From NCBI GenBank assembly GCA_030625525.1, contig DAOUQR010000069.1:1-6435 (forward strand): a stretch of DNA of 6,435 bases. The letters run 5' to 3'. Each line of letters starts with the position of its first letter. The stretch's first letter is position 1. Shown piece by piece: positions 1-6,408 of this stretch. This DNA comes from Pseudomonadota bacterium (GTDB lineage Bacteria > Pseudomonadota > Gammaproteobacteria > DAOUQR01). The notes under the pieces are model-generated. The model saw nothing but the letters and a program-made list of their open reading frames with translations, was not told where the DNA came from and made no database searches. The translations under genes were made by a program, and so were the position numbers.

Positions 1-1895
1 CCAATAATTTTAATTACCAGTCTGTCAGGGTTTTGTATTTGTTCTATAGGTATTAAGTGATCGACGAGTATGTTCTGGGTAATATGAAAATCCAAACTGG
101 ACGTGGTCGTGATTGAAAAACTCCCATTCATGATACAACGAAATCCAGACAGCTTTCTGTTTAAAGCTTTATCAAAAAAGAGCGTTTCTGGAAACGTTTG
201 TTTTGGCGCTGGATTTTTCTGGATCCTACGGCGTTGCTTTGGCTTTTCTTTTGATTTTTCTAGGGTTGATTGTGTGCGAGCTTTTTGTTTTGTTAGCGTT
301 TCTATATACTTTTTGCACCGATTCAGACGTGTCATTGCGATCTGATCCTTTTGGCGAGTTGTGCGGGTCATATGTTGCAAATATCTGATGCTCTTTTTAA
401 TATATGCAAAATATCGTTTTTCTTGATTACAAAAAGGTTCAAGTCTGATTAAGTATTTAAATACACGCGTGCCTGCACCAGACATAGCAATTTCGACCAG
501 GTCACCTTCAGATAATCTTTGAGTTTTACAGTAGTTTGGCAAATTATAATTAAGATTCTCTAACATGTACTGTACAATTTCGATGTCGTCATTACTGGCA
601 GCCATTGCGATAAGATCGATACCTTTATAATATTTGTTCTGAGTTATTCGTTTGTGCTCTGCACCTAAGCTAAGTAAATAAATGGCAAGTTCGGGCTCAC
701 CGGATGTTGCTGCTATCATCGCTGGTGACAAATCAAAAGATGAAGTATCGATGTTCGCTATAGATAAATTCAAATCAGCGCCATTTTCAATAAGAAAGTC
801 AACGCATCGTTTTCGTTCTTCAATATTACCTTCAGAACAAACAAGATAAGTAAGAGGAGTGAGATCGTTACCCTCTGAATCTTCAATAATACGAGTGGGT
901 AAACTAGGGTTTTTGTTAGTTAATTCTCGGATTAAAGGCAGGTTGGCATAATCGAGTGCGTATAAAAACAATGAGTCGTTTATTGAGCTTCTCTCAAGAA
1001 TGTTGCAAAGCACCTCTTTAAATTGATTGTCATTCCTTTTAACACAAAGACTTAATAGGTTATCGCCTTGATGAATGCCAATGTTTATTGTTTCAAATAT
1101 AACGCTTCTTTTATTTTTTATCTTTGAAAAGAGAATTTTAAGAATCTCTTTTTTTCTTTTAAAAACGCAGTATTGTACAGTCGTTAAGTTTTTAAATGCG
1201 CCTTCTTTAAATGAAGAGTTTGGGGTTGCCCCCAGTTCTAGCAGCGTTTTACACAGCCCTTTCATGTCTTTTTCAATCGCAAAATGAAGTGCGCTCCAAC
1301 CACGGCATTCGCCTTCTTTTATTACGTAATTTATATTAAACATCGATGTTACAATCCGCAGGCTATAATCATTGTTGTTCTGGTGATGCTTCAACCCACT
1401 GAGCATAATGCTGATTGAAATAATTTCAAATTGCTTTAGGGTTATTATTTCAGATTGATGTAGTTGTATAAATTTACTAGCGAGTCGAGCGGTCAACTTA
1501 AACGATTTTAGTTGAGAGATAAATTCAAATAAAATCCTAAAGGTACCTGTTTCACCTTTTTCACTGAGTGGTTTGCCCAGACAAAAATCCACAGGTGAGA
1601 TGCAGTCCTGTGAAGTCAGATATTTCCATATACGATTAAATGTTCCCTGGTTTTCATCACAGACCAATGCATGAACCAACAATATATGCCATACAGCAAC
1701 GCCGTCGATGGTGTGATCATTGAGGTGCTCGGTTAAATCCTCAGGATATTTATCACTCTCTAACGTCAATGCCTTAACGAGATAAGAATTAGAATTTAAA
1801 CGCACCGCTTTGGCTCTTATTTTTTCTGCATCATTGAGTTTGAGGATGTCACGTAAGGTTTTTGAAGTAACGTTATCTAGGCTGGTGGAAAACAT
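1..1895 (-). CDS. Large ankyrin-repeat protein, 3' end beyond the left edge
   Basis: An uninterrupted minus-strand frame runs from an ATG at 1893-1895 to the window edge, giving 631 codons without a stop. Residues 1-190 are helical-looking and match no family I recognise. A canonical ankyrin repeat follows at about 199-228 (GWSALHFAI...LLELGATPN). Others lie at about 342-378 (NDLTPLTYLV...FLIENGADLN), 387-417 (LSPAMIAA...YLLSLGAE) and, degenerate, 424-448. Residues about 500-565 form a highly basic, probably helical stretch ending in a Lys/Arg cluster at 547-557, and a further 60 residues continue to the edge. There is no signal peptide or membrane segment, so the protein is cytosolic or exported by a signal-independent route. 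Ankyrin repeats bind proteins; in Legionella and Coxiella many such proteins are type IV secretion effectors, which is only inference here. No good Shine-Dalgarno precedes the start, but a promoter fits 27-55 bp upstream. Codon use is visibly more AT-rich than in mrp or purM, consistent with accessory origin. Confidence 0.9.
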   Translation of the reverse strand, partial: MFSTSLDNVTSKTLRDILKLNDAEKIRAKAVRLNSNSYLVKALTLESDKYPEDLTEHLNDHTIDGVAVWHILLVHALVCDENQGTFNRIWKYLTSQDCISPVDFCLGKPLSEKGETGTFRILFEFISQLKSFKLTARLASKFIQLHQSEIITLKQFEIISISIMLSGLKHHQNNNDYSLRIVTSMFNINYVIKEGECRGWSALHFAIEKDMKGLCKTLLELGATPNSSFKEGAFKNLTTVQYCVFKRKKEILKILFSKIKNKRSVIFETINIGIHQGDNLLSLCVKRNDNQFKEVLCNILERSSINDSLFLYALDYANLPLIRELTNKNPSLPTRIIEDSEGNDLTPLTYLVCSEGNIEERKRCVDFLIENGADLNLSIANIDTSSFDLSPAMIAATSGEPELAIYLLSLGAEHKRITQNKYYKGIDLIAMAASNDDIEIVQYMLENLNYNLPNYCKTQRLSEGDLVEIAMSGAGTRVFKYLIRLEPFCNQEKRYFAYIKKSIRYLQHMTRTTRQKDQIAMTRLNRCKKYIETLTKQKARTQSTLEKSKEKPKQRRRIQKNPAPKQTFPETLFFDKALNRKLSGFRCIMNGSFSITTTSSLDFHITQNILVDHLIPIEQIQNPDRLVIKII

Positions 1896-1928
1896 TTTAA
1901 TACAACACGACTACAACAAGGATGCACG

Positions 1929-1957
1929 ATCATAACAAAAAATGCTCAGAGTGTCGA
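1929..1957 (-). promoter_or_regulatory. Sigma-70-like promoter for the ankyrin gene
   Basis: Read on the minus strand there is a -35 box TCGACA (5 of 6 consensus bases), a 17-bp spacer and a -10 box TATGAT (5 of 6). TG sits one base upstream of the -10 box, making it an extended -10. The predicted start is near 1922, leaving a leader of about 27 nt before the ATG. Found by eye from consensus matching. Confidence 0.55.
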
Positions 1958-1978
1958 ATAAATGTTACACGCAAAAGC

Positions 1979-2007
1979 TTCGCATTTTGATAAGCGAGGG
2001 GTATACT
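1979..2007 (+). promoter_or_regulatory. Sigma-70-like promoter for mrp
   Basis: There is a -35 box TTCGCA (4 of 6), a 17-bp spacer and a -10 box TATACT (5 of 6). Transcription would begin near 2014, about 24 nt before the ATG at 2038. This supports that ATG over the in-frame ATG at 1942, which lies upstream of the predicted transcription start. The two divergent -35 boxes are only 21 bp apart. Confidence 0.45.
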
Positions 2008-2037
2008 TCTTTATTTCTACATCGACCTTACACAAGC

Positions 2038-3120
2038 ATGCTTAACAAAAATCAAATATTAGAAAAATTATCAGAAATTATCATCCCCACTATTAATAGT
2101 GATCTTGTTTCTACAAAATCAATTAAAGACATTCAACTTAACGATGATGTGCTGACTTTAGCATTAGAGTTTGGGTTTCCATTTGAAACTTATGAAAATC
2201 AGCTGCAACAACAAATACTTGAATGTTTAACGCAATCTTTGAAACTAAAATCAATTCAATTGACCTTGTCGCAAAAAATTGTTTCTCACGCAGTACAAAC
2301 AGGGTTGAAAGGCTTACCTAATGTTAAAAACATTATCGCCATTGCCTCGGGAAAAGGCGGAGTGGGCAAATCCACAACCGCAGTCAACTTAGCGGCAGCG
2401 CTCAAACAATTAGGTGCGCGTGTTGGGATCCTTGACGCGGATATCTATGGCCCGAGTCAACCCATGATGTTAGGTGCAACTGAAAAACCGGAATCAGTCG
2501 ATGGCAAATATTTAAAACCAGTGATCTGTCACGGTATTCAATCCATGTCGATAGGGTATCTGATTGAAAATGAAGACACGGCCATGATTTGGCGTGGCCC
2601 GATGGTGACGCGAGCATTACAGCAATTATTGAATGAAACCTTGTGGGATAAACTGGATTACTTAATTATTGATTTACCTCCTGGCACGGGCGACATCCAA
2701 TTAACCCTCGCTCAAAAAATTCCAGTCAGTGGCGCAGTGATCATTACCACACCTCAAGACATCGCCTGTCTGGATGCCAAAAAAGCGTACGCTATGTTTA
2801 ACAAAATGCATATCCCGGTGCTTGGCGTCATAGAAAACATGTCGACACATCTTTGTCCAGCATGTGGACATACCTCCGCTATATTTGGAACGGGCGGTGG
2901 TGAACACATCGCAAATAAATATCAAACAACCCTGTTAGGTCAATTGCCATTAGATATTAAAATTCGCGAGCAAACCGATGCCGGCAAACCGACAGTGATC
3001 GCTGAGCCGGATCATCCTATCAGTCAGGCTTACCGAGAAACCGCGCTAAAGCTCAGCGCCGCTTTATCGACCCTCGGTAAAAATTACGCTGCGAAATTTC
3101 CCAAAATTGTTATAGAATAG
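2038..3120 (+). CDS. mrp: Mrp/ApbC family iron-sulfur cluster carrier ATPase
   Basis: A cytosolic P-loop ATPase that binds an Fe-S cluster and passes it to apo-proteins. From the ATG at 2038 it has 360 residues, close to E. coli Mrp. Residues about 1-90 form the MIP18/DUF59-type N-terminal domain. The deviant Walker A motif SGKGGVGKST spans 104-113, with both lysines of the MinD/Mrp type. The LDADIYGPS motif is at 132-140, WRGPMV at 185-190, PPGTGD at 214-219, and the cluster-binding CPAC pair at C273 and C276. The frame is open back to an ATG at 1942, but those 32 extra residues do not resemble the family, would start upstream of the likely transcription start and contain the promoter boxes, so the shorter form is preferred. 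No clear Shine-Dalgarno precedes 2038. dcd follows 50 bp downstream of the stop codon and could be co-transcribed. Confidence 0.95.
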   Translation: MLNKNQILEKLSEIIIPTINSDLVSTKSIKDIQLNDDVLTLALEFGFPFETYENQLQQQILECLTQSLKLKSIQLTLSQKIVSHAVQTGLKGLPNVKNIIAIASGKGGVGKSTTAVNLAAALKQLGARVGILDADIYGPSQPMMLGATEKPESVDGKYLKPVICHGIQSMSIGYLIENEDTAMIWRGPMVTRALQQLLNETLWDKLDYLIIDLPPGTGDIQLTLAQKIPVSGAVIITTPQDIACLDAKKAYAMFNKMHIPVLGVIENMSTHLCPACGHTSAIFGTGGGEHIANKYQTTLLGQLPLDIKIREQTDAGKPTVIAEPDHPISQAYRETALKLSAALSTLGKNYAAKFPKIVIE

Positions 3121-3133
3121 CGTCTTTGTTTTG

Positions 3134-3145
3134 TATAAGCTTATA
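3134..3145. other. 12-bp perfect palindrome between mrp and dcd
   Basis: TATAAGCTTATA reads identically on both strands and lies 25 bp before the dcd start. It could be an operator half-site pair or part of an AT-rich promoter for dcd. It is too short and lacks the GC-rich stem and U-tract of a terminator. In AT-rich spacer DNA a palindrome of this size may also be chance. Confidence 0.25.
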
Positions 3146-3170
3146 AATAAAAATAACAAGAGTAATGCCC

Positions 3171-3737
3171 ATGAGTATTAAATCTGATAACTGGATCATC
3201 AACATGGCTCAAGAACAAGGGATGATTGAACCCTTTTCTCCGGAGCAAATTCGTAACAATGAAAGCGGCCGTATCATCTCGTATGGTACATCAAGTTATG
3301 GTTACGATGTTCGATGTGCTGATGAATTCAAAGTTTTTACGAATATCAATTCTGTGATTGTTGATCCCAAATCCTTCGATGCTGATAGTTTCGTCGATGT
3401 GCAATCGGATGTTTGTATTATCCCGCCAAACTCATTTGCATTGGCGCGCACCGTTGAATACTTTCGTATTCCCCGCAGTGTCTTAACCGTTTGTTTAGGT
3501 AAATCAACCTATGCACGTTGTGGGATCATCGTGAATGTCACGCCGTTAGAACCCGAGTGGGAAGGGCATGTGACACTAGAGTTTTCAAATACGACGACGC
3601 TACCCGCTAAAATTTACGCTAACGAGGGTGTCGCACAGATGTTATTTTTAGAGTCAGATGAAGTGTGTCGTGTCTCATATAAAGATCGAGGTGGTAAGTA
3701 CCAGGGTCAAACCGGTGTCACGTTACCGAGAGCATAG
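3171..3737 (+). CDS. dcd: dCTP deaminase
   Basis: Deaminates dCTP to dUTP, the main route to dUMP for thymidylate synthesis in many gammaproteobacteria; it works as a cytosolic homotrimer. The 188-residue product closely follows the Pseudomonas/Legionella-type Dcd rather than the E. coli form. Landmarks are [17 protein letters not shown] at about 37-53, [14 protein letters not shown] at 85-98, the active-site segment GKSTYARCG at 110-118 (S112 and R116 matching E. coli S111 and R115), and LEF at 136-138, whose E137 is the expected catalytic glutamate. The C-terminal [11 protein letters not shown] lid is intact. The ATG at 3171 is chosen over one at 3165 because the AGAG element at 3159-3162 is 8 nt from it, and because the family begins MSIKSD. 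The gene lies 50 bp after mrp on the same strand and ends 3 bp from convergent ihfB. Confidence 0.96.
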   Translation: MSIKSDNWIINMAQEQGMIEPFSPEQIRNNESGRIISYGTSSYGYDVRCADEFKVFTNINSVIVDPKSFDADSFVDVQSDVCIIPPNSFALARTVEYFRIPRSVLTVCLGKSTYARCGIIVNVTPLEPEWEGHVTLEFSNTTTLPAKIYANEGVAQMLFLESDEVCRVSYKDRGGKYQGQTGVTLPRA

Positions 3738-3740
3738 GAC

Positions 3741-4076
3741 TTAGTAATTATCATCGTCATCAATATCAGCCTGAATCGAGACATCGCTGCGTGATACGTT
3801 AACACGTTCACGTAATTCCTTACCGGGTTTAAAGTGAGGGCGATATTTCGGTTCTGTCACAACCTGCATGCCAGTCTTTGGGTTGCGCGCATTACGCGGC
3901 GCATGATAATGCAATGAAAAACTACCAAAACCACGAATTTCAATTCGTTCCCCACTGCCGAGGCTATCACTCATCTGATTGATGATTGCATTAACACTCA
4001 AGGCAATATCTTTTTCAGGAATTTGCGTGACATCACTTGCCAGATTTTTAATAATTTCCGACTTAATCATGGTCAT
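3741..4076 (-). CDS. ihfB: Integration host factor beta subunit with acidic tail
   Basis: The beta subunit of IHF, the IhfA/IhfB heterodimer that bends DNA sharply at specific sites in replication, recombination and transcription. Residues 43-60 (ERIEIRGFGSFSLHYHAP) and 64-69 (RNPKTG, with intercalating P66) match IhfB very closely, and HFKPGKELRERV at 81-92 closes the fold. The protein has 111 residues against 94 in E. coli. The excess is a C-terminal extension after about residue 94, ending in an acidic run (DIDDDDNY). The first ATG is chosen because GGAG at 4084-4087 lies 7 nt from it; a second ATG two codons later has poorer spacing. In many gammaproteobacteria ihfB follows rpsA; here it follows the Tyr/Arg-rich gene instead, with its own promoter-like -10. 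Its stop lies 3 bp from the end of convergent dcd. Confidence 0.95.
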   Translation of the reverse strand: MTMIKSEIIKNLASDVTQIPEKDIALSVNAIINQMSDSLGSGERIEIRGFGSFSLHYHAPRNARNPKTGMQVVTEPKYRPHFKPGKELRERVNVSRSDVSIQADIDDDDNY

Positions 4077-4108
4077 TGCCAGTCTCCGTTAACGAGGCTC
4101 TGAGAACG

Positions 4109-4114
4109 ATTATA
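4109..4114 (-). promoter_or_regulatory. Consensus -10 box upstream of ihfB
   Basis: The minus strand carries a perfect TATAAT, placing a start near 4102 and a leader of about 25 nt before ihfB. No good -35 hexamer sits 16-18 bp upstream, so an activator or another sigma factor may be needed, or the match may be fortuitous in AT-rich DNA. Confidence 0.45.
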
Positions 4115-4154
4115 GTTCAAAATTGGCAAAGCGCCAGGATTGTTCGCAATTAAC

Positions 4155-4523
4155 TTACCGTCTGCCGCGTCGATGAGCGACTCTGCCGCGATGTCGATAG
4201 TTCGCGCGTCGGTATTTATATCGATAACGCGGAGCACTTCGATACACTACTCGATGTCGATAACGGTACCTTGGAGCATAACGATATCTTGAGTAACGGT
4301 AGTACGCAACACGATGGCGATAACGATACCTCGGATAGTAGCGTTTGTAATATCGATTATGAACATACCGTGGAAAGTAAGTGTAGTAGGGAGTAAATCC
4401 ATACGATATAGATGAATAGGTATTTCTACAATTACAGCCTCGATAACATGCGTAAGCGACACTCGCGGTTAAAGCTAATAACGTGAATCCAAATAAAAGA
4501 TTTCTTAAAAATTGCTTAAGCAT
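4155..4523 (-). CDS. Exported tyrosine/arginine-rich repeat protein, unrecognised
   Basis: I do not recognise this 122-residue protein. Residues 1-25 are a clear signal peptide: basic start, hydrophobic core LLFGFTLLALTASV, and AYA before C26. Signal peptidase I cleavage fits; the site is only a weak lipobox. The mature part opens with three cysteines (C26, C30, C32) and then becomes extremely low in complexity. About 25 of 97 mature residues are Tyr and 28 are Arg, and there is no Asp or Glu anywhere in the protein. PRYRYRHRV occurs exactly at 64-72 and 84-92, with a variant at 98-106. AGGAG at 4532-4536 lies 8 nt from the ATG, so translation is well supported. It lies between purN and ihfB on the same strand, with a plausible promoter of its own. 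A very basic, aromatic surface could bind LPS, peptidoglycan or nucleic acid, or be cross-linked through tyrosines, but no function is shown. A reading artefact is unlikely given the signal peptide and ribosome-binding site. Confidence 0.8.
   Translation of the reverse strand: MLKQFLRNLLFGFTLLALTASVAYACYRGCNCRNTYSSISYGFTPYYTYFPRYVHNRYYKRYYPRYRYRHRVAYYRYSRYRYAPRYRYRHRVVYRSAPRYRYKYRRANYRHRGRVAHRRGRR
4206..4334 (-). repeat. Three copies of a 27-bp coding repeat
   Basis: The 27-bp units at 4308-4334 and 4248-4274 encode the same nine residues, PRYRYRHRV, and match at 22 of 27 bases. A diverged third unit at 4206-4232 encodes PRYRYKYRR. All keep the same frame, so they look like internal duplications of the Tyr/Arg-rich gene, with synonymous differences at several codons. 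Confidence 0.7.
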
Positions 4524-4552
4524 AATAACAACTCCTTTATTCGTTAAGGAAC

Positions 4553-4567
4553 ATTATTATTATTATT
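4553..4567. repeat. (ATT)5 trinucleotide tract upstream of the Tyr/Arg-rich gene
   Basis: Five perfect ATT units (AAT on the coding strand) lie 30-44 bp upstream of the start codon, at or just after the predicted transcription start. Such a tract can change copy number by slippage, which would alter the leader but not the reading frame. Confidence 0.75.
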
Positions 4568-4570
4568 CTT

Positions 4571-4599
4571 ATTGTATATATAAGTGTAGCAGATGGGAA
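4571..4599 (-). promoter_or_regulatory. Possible promoter for the Tyr/Arg-rich gene
   Basis: On the minus strand TTCCCA (4 of 6) is followed by a 17-bp spacer and TACAAT (5 of 6), giving a start near 4564 and a leader of about 40 nt. The surrounding DNA is AT-rich with overlapping TATATA runs, so the exact -10 is uncertain. No terminator hairpin is visible between purN and this gene, so read-through from purMN is also possible. Confidence 0.35.
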
Positions 4600-4644
4600 A
4601 ATGCTTTGCTGTGTGTGATTTGTTTTAGGGCTGTATTTATAGGC

Positions 4645-5217
4645 TTATATTGTTTTTAGCAGTGCTTGAATAACGTTGGGATAAAGAGAGTGCTCGAGTG
4701 CTTGTGTGCGTTGCTTTAATGTTTCAACCGTATCATTCTCATCGATTTTGCATTTTTCTTGCGCGATGATTGGGCCGGCGTCTAAATCGTCGGTGACGTA
4801 ATGGATGGTTGTTCCGTGAAAGCGGTCATGATTTTTAATCGCTTGCTGGTAGGTGTTTAAGCCGGGGTATTTCGGTAGTAAGGACGGGTGGATGTTAATG
4901 ATTTTATGTTTGAAAAGATTCACAAAGAGGGGACTTAATATCCGCAAAAAGCCAGCCAGAATTATCAAGTTAGGTTGTAAGAGATCTAAGCGCTGAATCA
5001 ATTCGTGGTCATAGGCTTCGCGACTCGGATATTCTTGTTTTGTTAATAGGGCCGTTTCAATGCCCGCTTTTTTCGCGCGTTCTAATCCGTAGGCGTTGGC
5101 TTGGTCACTGAGCACAACGCAAATATTTGTTGTTAAACTGCCAGCATCAATCGCATCGATGAGTGCTTGCAAGGTGCTACCGTGCCCCGATAGCAGCACT
5201 GCAATTTTTGATGTCAT
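4645..5217 (-). CDS. purN: Phosphoribosylglycinamide formyltransferase (10-formyl-THF dependent)
   Basis: Transfers a formyl group from 10-formyltetrahydrofolate to GAR, the third step of de novo purine synthesis, in the cytosol. The 190 residues align along their length with E. coli PurN. The catalytic residues are present: N108 and H110 in [12 protein letters not shown], and D146 in VTDDLDAGP, corresponding to E. coli N106, H108 and D144. The N-terminal phosphate-binding loop reads SGHGSTLQ at 10-17 where E. coli has SGNGSNLQ, so two asparagines are replaced (by H12 and T15). The start codon overlaps the purM stop in an ATGA arrangement with no strong Shine-Dalgarno, so translation is probably coupled to purM. 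The enzyme is expected to be active, because the catalytic triad and the C-terminal folate-binding part are intact. Confidence 0.97.
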   Translation of the reverse strand: MTSKIAVLLSGHGSTLQALIDAIDAGSLTTNICVVLSDQANAYGLERAKKAGIETALLTKQEYPSREAYDHELIQRLDLLQPNLIILAGFLRILSPLFVNLFKHKIINIHPSLLPKYPGLNTYQQAIKNHDRFHGTTIHYVTDDLDAGPIIAQEKCKIDENDTVETLKQRTQALEHSLYPNVIQALLKTI

Positions 5218-6251
5218 GATTGATAAACCACTGCGCTTGATTGGCGAGCTTGAATCTCACCGAGTCGCCAAGCGGTTTCACCGAGTGAGGTTAGGCTATC
5301 TATCGCCGGATTTAAATCATCTTTCGAAACGACAATAATCATACCCACGCCGCAGTTAAACGTTTTAAGCATTTCTTCGTTACTGACATTGCCCTGCGTT
5401 TGTAGCCAGTTAAAAATAGCGGGCCACTCCCAACTGCTTTGTTCAACCAGCGCACTGCAATGGTCAGGTAACACTCGCGGTAAATTTTCTGTAATACCGC
5501 CACCAGTGATGTGGGCAACAGATTTGACTGAACACTGTGAATAAAATTCCAATAAATTTTTAACATAGATCCGTGTTGGTGTGAGCAAGTAATCTTGAAG
5601 CGTGCGATTCTCAATCGGCGTATCTAATGGTGCATTTGATTTAGCAAGAATTTTTCGAATTAAAGAATAGCCATTGGCATGTGGGCCAGATGAGGCCAAA
5701 GCAATGAGTTGGTCACCGGGTTGGACATGACTGCCATCGATGATGGCATCTCGTTCGACTATCCCGACACAAAAACCGGCTAAGTCATAATCCTTGGGTT
5801 GATACATGCCCGGCATTTCAGCGGTTTCACCACCCATCAAAGCGCAGCCTGCTTGTTGGCAACCGTCGGCGATACTCGCAATCACAGCTGTGGCTGTTTC
5901 AATATCAAGTGAGCTAGTCGCATAATAATCTAAAAAGAATAGCGGCTCAGCGCCTGACACCACGATATCATTAACACACATGGCGACTAAATCGATTCCA
6001 ATGTGTTGATGCATGTTTGATTCAATCGCTAATTTTAATTTTGTACCCACACCATCTGTGCCTGAGACTAAGACGGGCTGTTGATATTTGTCGATGGGTA
6101 GGGCAAAGAGTCCACCAAATCCGCCCAAGCCGGTCATGACCTCGGGGCGGTGTGTTTGTTTGGCGAAGGGTTTGATTCGCTGGACTAATTCATTTCCAGC
6201 TTCTATATCTACACCTGCTTTTGCATAGGTTAGTTGTTCATTGTCACTCAA
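5214..6251 (-). CDS. purM: Phosphoribosylformylglycinamidine cyclo-ligase (AIR synthetase)
   Basis: Uses ATP to close the imidazole ring of FGAM, giving AIR, in de novo purine synthesis. The 345 residues equal the E. coli length. Conserved blocks in order are [14 protein letters not shown] at 62-75, [17 protein letters not shown] at 93-109, [11 protein letters not shown] at 140-150, [14 protein letters not shown] at 187-200, [16 protein letters not shown] at 247-262 and [13 protein letters not shown] at 292-304. The start codon is TTG (reads CAA at 6249-6251 on the plus strand). It is supported by an AGGAG at 6262-6266, 10 nt upstream, and by the usual N-terminus continuing into [10 protein letters not shown]; no ATG is suitably placed. 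A consensus -10 box lies upstream. The gene overlaps purN by 4 bp, forming a two-gene operon, a common gammaproteobacterial arrangement. Confidence 0.97.
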   Translation of the reverse strand: MSDNEQLTYAKAGVDIEAGNELVQRIKPFAKQTHRPEVMTGLGGFGGLFALPIDKYQQPVLVSGTDGVGTKLKLAIESNMHQHIGIDLVAMCVNDIVVSGAEPLFFLDYYATSSLDIETATAVIASIADGCQQAGCALMGGETAEMPGMYQPKDYDLAGFCVGIVERDAIIDGSHVQPGDQLIALASSGPHANGYSLIRKILAKSNAPLDTPIENRTLQDYLLTPTRIYVKNLLEFYSQCSVKSVAHITGGGITENLPRVLPDHCSALVEQSSWEWPAIFNWLQTQGNVSNEEMLKTFNCGVGMIIVVSKDDLNPAIDSLTSLGETAWRLGEIQARQSSAVVYQS

Positions 6252-6285
6252 GGCCTTGTTTCTCCTGTGATCAGATGTTTAATGA

Positions 6286-6315
6286 ATTATAGCGAGATGA
6301 AGCGCTTGGGGCTAA
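6286..6315 (-). promoter_or_regulatory. Promoter for the purM-purN operon
   Basis: The minus strand has a perfect -10 box TATAAT (6286-6291), an 18-bp spacer and a weak -35, TTAGCC (3 of 6). The start would fall near 6279, leaving about 28 nt before the TTG codon. The spacer holds the 8-bp palindrome AAGCGCTT (6300-6307). No match to the enterobacterial PurR operator was seen. Confidence 0.5.
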
Positions 6316-6349
6316 TTATTTTGTTTGTTAGCAAGGCTCTCTGATCTCG

Positions 6350-6378
6350 TTGTTATTTATCCAAACCGAGGGTATTAT
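6350..6378 (+). promoter_or_regulatory. Promoter for the plus-strand gene at the right edge
   Basis: TTGTTA (4 of 6), a 17-bp spacer and TATTAT (5 of 6) predict a start near 6385, about 24 nt before the GTG at 6409. It points away from the purM promoter, so 6252-6408 is a divergent control region. Confidence 0.5.
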
Positions 6379-6408
6379 TAGCCAACTATTTAACACCTGA
6401 GGTTGTGA

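Noticed and set aside
183..196. Hairpin CGTTTC-TG-GAAACG followed by T-rich sequence
   Set aside because: It is inside the ankyrin coding frame, has a 2-nt loop and is AT-rich, so it is unlikely to be a terminator.
103..388. Two short plus-strand frames with hydrophobic segments
   Set aside because: They lie wholly antisense to the ankyrin frame. Their Phe/Leu-rich look comes from reading its Lys/Glu/Gln codons backwards, and neither has a ribosome site.
1075..1287. Plus-strand frame of 70 codons
   Set aside because: It is antisense to the first ankyrin repeat region and shows no family resemblance or ribosome-binding site.
1942..2037. 32-residue N-terminal extension of Mrp
   Set aside because: It contains the predicted mrp promoter, begins upstream of the likely transcript start and does not resemble Mrp N-termini.
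2402..2925. Minus-strand frames inside mrp
   Set aside because: They are shadows of a strongly conserved gene on the other strand.
4124..4136. Short hairpin TGGC-loop-GCCA after the Tyr/Arg-rich gene, followed by a short T run
   Set aside because: A 4-bp stem is too weak to call a terminator, and it overlaps the region where an ihfB -35 would lie.
4247..4462. Alternative frame within the Tyr/Arg-rich gene
   Set aside because: Its Ile/Val/Thr-rich product arises from reading the repeated CGATAT-like codons out of frame, and it has no ribosome site, while the main frame has a signal peptide and a good ribosome site.
5096..5614. Short frames overlapping purN and purM
   Set aside because: Both are shadows of intact, well-conserved purine genes.
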